Positions 6,731 to 10,285 of a DNA stretch of 10,285 bases are shown here, one piece after another (within the stretch, counting starts at the first letter, position 1; every line of letters begins with the position of its first letter). The stretch is from an uncultured Muribaculaceae bacterium (GTDB lineage: Bacteria > Bacteroidota > Bacteroidia > Bacteroidales > Muribaculaceae), in assembly GCA_947173755.1 (NCBI GenBank), contig CAMWGM010000040.1:1-10285 (forward strand), read 5' to 3'. Made by a program: the position numbers and the translations under genes. The notes under the pieces were generated by a model. The model saw only the letters and a program-made list of their open reading frames with translations, was not told the origin of the DNA and made no database searches.

Positions 6731-7792
6731 TCACTTGATTGTGACTGTGTAGGGGACGGTGTGGAAGTCGACAGTGATCGTAGCCGATGCGGAAGCAGTG
6801 ACTGCGATGTTGCCGCCTTTGAATACGAGGTCGTCGAGCGAACCGCCGAAGTCAATATCCCATGCATCGTTGGCACGCACCTTGAGTTCGCCGTCGCTGA
6901 GTGAGGTGGTGACTGTCCATGTCAGGAAGTCGTCGGAGGGAGTCATGGCGACACTGCTGTCCCAACCGGTGGGCAGAGCCGAACCGATCAGACCGAGGGT
7001 AGAGAGATAAGTGGTCTGATAAGCGAGGGTGCGGGTATTGACCGAGCACCAGTAGAGTCCCATTGTCGCAACGGAGAGGTTGCCGGCAGAACCGTCGTCG
7101 GAGAGGACGCCGTCCTCGGCACCTGCACCGTAGTTTGTTCCGTCCCAACCGGGAGCGGAGGTGAACTTGAAGCCGTTCGGCGAGAGGACTGCCACGCCTG
7201 AGAATTCATAACCGTTGGTCGATGTGAGCTGACAGGATGAAGCACCGTCCCAACCGTTGGCATCACCGGGGGTGTAAAGCACGAATACGGGATCGGGGGT
7301 CATGGTGAACACTGCTGCAGCATAATCGCCGAGAAGAATCTTGGAATTACCCTCGGAGACGGCAAATGCCTCGACATAACTTACCATCTTGGCAGGAGTG
7401 AGATCGGGGCCGAAGAATGATTCGTAAGCGGTCTCGAGTTGAGCGGTGGTGACGTAGCCGGATGTACCCTCCTCATTAAGAGTTACAGGGATTGTGACAG
7501 GCTCGTGATTGACGGCTTCAGCAGAAATCCTGAAATCATAGGCGAGTTTGTAGCCTTCAGGAATATTCTCGACGGAGGCAACCTGCATGACGGCCACTTC
7601 CTTGTTGCCGGCAGCATTGAGTGCGGCCAGATCGACAGCGTTGCCGACCGGCGAATTGATCACGAGATCGGAGGCCTCGAAAAGAGGGAGTTGAGGGATG
7701 ACGGTGGGTTCACCGGTCATTTCTTCCACCTCATCACAGGCGACAAATGCTGCGCCAAGGGCCAGAAACGGGATTAAAAAGATTTTTTTCAT
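6731..7792 (-). CDS. SusE/SusF-like outer-membrane glycan-binding lipoprotein
   Basis: A 353-residue lipoprotein likely displayed on the cell surface, where SusE/SusF proteins hold starch or related glycans near a SusCD transporter. The signal peptide MKKIFLIPFLALGAAFVAC ends at Cys19, and the residues after it (DEVEE) are acidic, fitting the Bacteroidetes surface-export signal. A beta-rich N-terminal domain (about 30-165) precedes two SusE/F-type modules (about 169-262 and 265-353). Their marks are LYTPGDANGWDGA (172-184), FKFTSAPGWDG (208-218), LIGSALPTGWDS (268-279) and the short LKVRANDAWDIDFGG (303-317). The frame is open 15 codons further upstream, but the MKK start at 7792 gives a normal signal peptide and leaves the upstream stem-loop untranslated. 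It is the last gene of its operon, 77 bases after another SusE-like gene, and is followed by a terminator. The ligand cannot be read from sequence. Confidence 0.82.
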   Translation of the reverse strand: MKKIFLIPFLALGAAFVACDEVEEMTGEPTVIPQLPLFEASDLVINSPVGNAVDLAALNAAGNKEVAVMQVASVENIPEGYKLAYDFRISAEAVNHEPVTIPVTLNEEGTSGYVTTAQLETAYESFFGPDLTPAKMVSYVEAFAVSEGNSKILLGDYAAAVFTMTPDPVFVLYTPGDANGWDGASSCQLTSTNGYEFSGVAVLSPNGFKFTSAPGWDGTNYGAGAEDGVLSDDGSAGNLSVATMGLYWCSVNTRTLAYQTTYLSTLGLIGSALPTGWDSSVAMTPSDDFLTWTVTTSLSDGELKVRANDAWDIDFGGSLDDLVFKGGNIAVTASASATITVDFHTVPYTVTIK

Positions 7793-7817
7793 CTGTACGT
7801 TTGAGTAGTTTTGATGG

Positions 7818-7851
7818 CTTCCGGCGGCAGCGGGCATGCAGCCGCCGGAAG
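7818..7851 (-). promoter_or_regulatory. Stem-loop between the two SusE/F-like genes
   Basis: A perfect 11-bp inverted repeat (7818-7828 and 7841-7851, CTTCCGGCGGC and its complement) encloses a 12-base loop. On the minus-strand transcript it starts 18 bases after the upstream stop codon and ends 25 bases before the downstream ATG. No T-tract follows, so it is not a standard terminator. It more likely protects or partly blocks transcript ends, setting different levels for the two lipoproteins. The structure is clear; its role is inferred. Confidence 0.6.
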
Positions 7852-7869
7852 GGTGAAAGAATTGACGGA

Positions 7870-9156
7870 TTATTCAGTCACTGAGAATGAGACTGTGGCG
7901 GGTTCTACCGATGTGTCGACTACAAACTTGATCTTCTGGCCGACCTGTGCGTTCATGATACGCCAGGTGTTCTCCGAGCCATCGGACGGGCCGGTGAAGG
8001 GCATGTTGACCTCGAAGTTGTCGCCTTCGGGACAACCGATCCACTCGGCGCCCCACTGGTTGGGAGCATCGTCGGGAAGGAGGGCTTTGGCGAAGCGGAA
8101 GTTGAACCAGTCGATTGCGCTCTCGACCTCGACGGTAGCGGTGTAGATGCCGGAGTCGGTCTTATCGACGAGCGCGAGGAGCTGATCCTTGTTGCTCTCG
8201 ATGGGAGCGTTCCAACCGACGGGCTGACCGACGAGATAGATGTACTTGGGATCGATCACGGTCTGCGAGCCGGCCATAATCTGGCATGTTGGATTCTTGG
8301 CGTCGGAGAGGTTGACAACGATTGTCACTTCGCCGCCTGTGAATCCTTCGAGGTGGAAGTTGGCCTTTGATTTGTAGAGTGAGCCTTCCCACTGGCCACC
8401 GTTAGCGGCGAGATCGACGCTGAGGTTGTCTTCGTTTTCAAGCGGGCCCATCGAAGCGCCGCCATCCCAACCGGTGAGGTCGGTGTAGAAGCGGAAGTAG
8501 GGATCGGCGGGGAGATTGAAGACGGCCGAGTAGATCTTCGAACCGATAGCGGTCTTGCTTTCGAAGAGACGCCAAGCGGAGAGACGCTCTGCATTGCCTG
8601 CGGCAGGTTCGATCCATTCGCCGGAGACGTTACCGATGATGTAGATGGAGCCGGGTTCGCGGACGGCGAAGTAGGCCTTGACATTTTCGAGGGTGACCCA
8701 TTCGGAGGTCACGAACGAAGATTCCACATCGGGGATCTGGCAGGTGGCGCGGACGTAGAGTGTCACAGGACCCTGAGACATGCTGCTGGCAGCCCAGGCG
8801 TCGGCATCCTCGATGCCTTCGAGCTGGAGCATTGCCTGAGCGACGAGCTGCTCCTTGATCTGAAGGGTCTGGGTGGTGAGTTTCTCGGGGGCGATAGCCA
8901 CGGTGTTGGTCTTATCGAAGGAGACCTCGATACCGTAGTTGACAGCGGCCAGGAAGCCGTAGTCGGGCTGTTCGGCCACGGTGAAATCCATCATACCTCC
9001 GGGGGTGAGTTCGTAGGTAGATGTAGCGAAAGGAGGTGTGTTGAGCACGAGCTTCGTAGTAGCGTCGTGATACTGAGGCGTGTTGTCGTCGTCGCATGCA
9101 GCGAGGCCGAGGCATGCAATGAGGACGGCCATATAAAGTGACAGTTTGTTGATCAT
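7870..9156 (-). CDS. SusE-like outer-membrane glycan-binding lipoprotein
   Basis: A 428-residue lipoprotein expected on the outer membrane beside a SusCD complex, adding glycan-binding modules. The signal peptide ends in a canonical lipobox L-A-A-C (Cys21), followed by DDD, an acidic surface-export mark. Residues 30-165 look like the SusE N-terminal immunoglobulin-like domain (start ATTKLVLNTPPFA). Two binding modules follow: about 168-296, beginning GSIYIIGNVSGEWIEP with FYTDLTGWDGG at 223-233, and about 304-428, beginning KYIYLVGQPVGWNAP and ending KIKFVVDTS...VSFSVTE. I chose the ATG at 9156 (MINKLSLYMA) because it gives a compact signal peptide; an in-frame ATG at 9180 would add eight residues and is also possible. 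It lies 36 bases after the SusD-like gene and 77 before the second SusE/F-like gene, all one strand, so probably one operon. Confidence 0.82.
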   Translation of the reverse strand: MINKLSLYMAVLIACLGLAACDDDNTPQYHDATTKLVLNTPPFATSTYELTPGGMMDFTVAEQPDYGFLAAVNYGIEVSFDKTNTVAIAPEKLTTQTLQIKEQLVAQAMLQLEGIEDADAWAASSMSQGPVTLYVRATCQIPDVESSFVTSEWVTLENVKAYFAVREPGSIYIIGNVSGEWIEPAAGNAERLSAWRLFESKTAIGSKIYSAVFNLPADPYFRFYTDLTGWDGGASMGPLENEDNLSVDLAANGGQWEGSLYKSKANFHLEGFTGGEVTIVVNLSDAKNPTCQIMAGSQTVIDPKYIYLVGQPVGWNAPIESNKDQLLALVDKTDSGIYTATVEVESAIDWFNFRFAKALLPDDAPNQWGAEWIGCPEGDNFEVNMPFTGPSDGSENTWRIMNAQVGQKIKFVVDTSVEPATVSFSVTE

Positions 9157-9192
9157 CGCTGTTGATTTATTGATGTGCATTAGACGAGTCGA

Positions 9193-10285
9193 TTAATAGC
9201 CGGGGTTCTGGCCGACAGTTGCCACATACTGGTAGGGGATCGCAAAGATTGCGCGGGTGTCGTCGATGGCTACGCCTTCGTAGACACCGCCCTTCCATGA
9301 CCAGTTGTAGGTTGAGCCGGTGTATTTGCCGAAGCGGATGAGGTCGGAACGGCGGAAGCCTTCCCAGTAGAGTTCGGTCTGACGCTCGTGGAGGAGCGAC
9401 TCGGGAGTAAGACCTGTGACGGGAAGACCGGCACGTGTGCGGACAGCATCGAAATACTGCTTACCGTTGCAGTCGACACCGTTGAGCTGGCACTCGGCGA
9501 GCATGAGGTAGGTATCGGCGAGACGGAAGAGAGGATAGTCGGCGTTGCACATGGCGGGGCTGACAATGCCAGCAGTGTTCTCATAGTCGTCCTCGGTGGT
9601 GTAGGTGTACTTGATACACATGTAACCGTCGGATTCGGCATCGTAGTTGTCGAGATCCTGAACGCCGACCTTGAAGTCGCCTGCATAGTAGAGGGCGCGC
9701 TTATCGCCGGGCTCAAAGGCGGTGGAGAGTTCGGGACGCATGCGGACGCCTGACCATACCATCGACGAGGAGGTGCCGAGTTTTGCGAGCACTTCGTCAG
9801 GAGCAGACTCGATGAATGCGCCGGCAGTGAGGTAGGTGGTGCCACCCCATGTCTCCATCATACCGCTCTGCTGGGGAAGAGCCCAGAGGATCTCACCGTT
9901 GCCTACATACTTGTCGTTGGAGGCACAGAAAAGATACTTATAGGTAGGAGCGAGCGAAGTGATGGTCTTGGTGATCTCGAGACACTGCTCCGCACACTTG
10001 TCATACATGGGGGTGCCGACGTAGACCTTGGCATTGAGGTAAAGTTTGGCGAGGAGCATACGGGCTGCTTCGCGCGAGACACGGCCGTAAGCCTGCTGTG
10101 CCGCGGGACGGAGATGACCGGAGCCAATGACGTCGACGAGTTCAGCGACAGTACCGTCGAAGAGCTGCTGACGGTCGTAGGTGGGGGGCACTGCACCAAC
10201 GGGCGAGTCGAGCACCCAGGGACCTTTGCCGAAAAGGTCGATCATGAAGTAGTAGCCGAGAGCGCGGAGCACGCGGGCCTCAGCC
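9193..10285 (-). CDS. SusD/RagB-family glycan-binding lipoprotein, 5' part beyond window edge
   Basis: SusD-family proteins form the lid of the SusC TonB-dependent transporter at the outer membrane and capture glycans for uptake. The window shows the last 363 residues; the frame stays open through base 10285. The first visible residues AEARVLRALGYYFMIDLFG match the family helix usually written as EARFLRAYYYF..V..FG. They are followed by the TPR-like segment REAARMLLAKLYLNAKVY. Further on come YPLFRLADTYLMLAE with a following asparagine- and cysteine-bearing loop, VRTRAGLPV, LLHERQTELYWEGFRRSDLIRFG and the C-terminal IPYQYVATVGQNPGY, the standard end of SusD proteins. A GTG at 10272 is internal, not the start. 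Typical family length is about 500-550 residues, so the signal peptide and first 150 or so residues are outside. A SusC homologue is expected further right. Confidence 0.95.
   Translation of the reverse strand, partial: AEARVLRALGYYFMIDLFGKGPWVLDSPVGAVPPTYDRQQLFDGTVAELVDVIGSGHLRPAAQQAYGRVSREAARMLLAKLYLNAKVYVGTPMYDKCAEQCLEITKTITSLAPTYKYLFCASNDKYVGNGEILWALPQQSGMMETWGGTTYLTAGAFIESAPDEVLAKLGTSSSMVWSGVRMRPELSTAFEPGDKRALYYAGDFKVGVQDLDNYDAESDGYMCIKYTYTTEDDYENTAGIVSPAMCNADYPLFRLADTYLMLAECQLNGVDCNGKQYFDAVRTRAGLPVTGLTPESLLHERQTELYWEGFRRSDLIRFGKYTGSTYNWSWKGGVYEGVAIDDTRAIFAIPYQYVATVGQNPGY

Noticed and set aside
7793..7837. Upstream start adding 15 residues to the last SusE/F-like protein
   Set aside because: It would place a non-signal sequence before a good lipoprotein signal peptide and would run through the stem-loop.
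10270..10272. GTG as the start of the SusD-like gene
   Set aside because: The frame stays open to the window edge, and the residues before it (A-E-A-R) belong to the conserved SusD helix, so the true start lies outside.

Overview
The window looks like chromosomal DNA of a gut-type Bacteroidales bacterium with fairly high GC. The housekeeping proteins are Bacteroidetes-like: a CysS with a KMGKS signature loop, a long PurC and a DUF3467 protein. A SusD/SusE/SusF-type glycan-uptake set is present, promoter-like sites fit the Bacteroidetes -7 consensus TAnnTTTG, and the lipoproteins have acidic residues after the lipobox cysteine. A Muribaculaceae-like source is my best guess, from general resemblance only.

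Left part (1-4026, all minus strand): a compact housekeeping cluster. In transcription order it runs purC (purine synthesis), menG/ubiE (menaquinone methylation), a small DUF3467 protein, cysS (cysteinyl-tRNA synthetase), a strong intrinsic terminator, then folK (folate synthesis, cut by the left edge). A good Bacteroidetes-type promoter precedes purC. Genes from purC to cysS are spaced 0 to 39 bases apart and are probably one operon. The purC stop codon directly abuts a GTG start of menG.

Middle (4027-6604): a 118-base divergent intergenic region, then one plus-strand gene for an exported 819-residue glycoside hydrolase that resembles GH106 alpha-L-rhamnosidases.

Right part (6605-10285, minus strand): the tail of a polysaccharide utilisation locus. 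In transcription order it holds a SusD-like glycan-binding lipoprotein (5' end beyond the right edge), a SusE-like lipoprotein, an 11-bp stem-loop in the gap, a second SusE/SusF-like lipoprotein, and a terminator. A SusC-type transporter would be expected just beyond the right edge. The hydrolase gene converges on this operon. It may supply an activity to the same glycan pathway, but nothing in the sequence proves the link.

I found no tRNA, rRNA, CRISPR array, insertion sequence or phage gene. I see no clearly new biological system. The most useful second looks are the terminator that fills the folK leader, the short or absent leader of the hydrolase gene, the stem-loop between the two SusE/F-type genes, and the substrate question raised by a rhamnosidase-like enzyme beside a SusDEF set.
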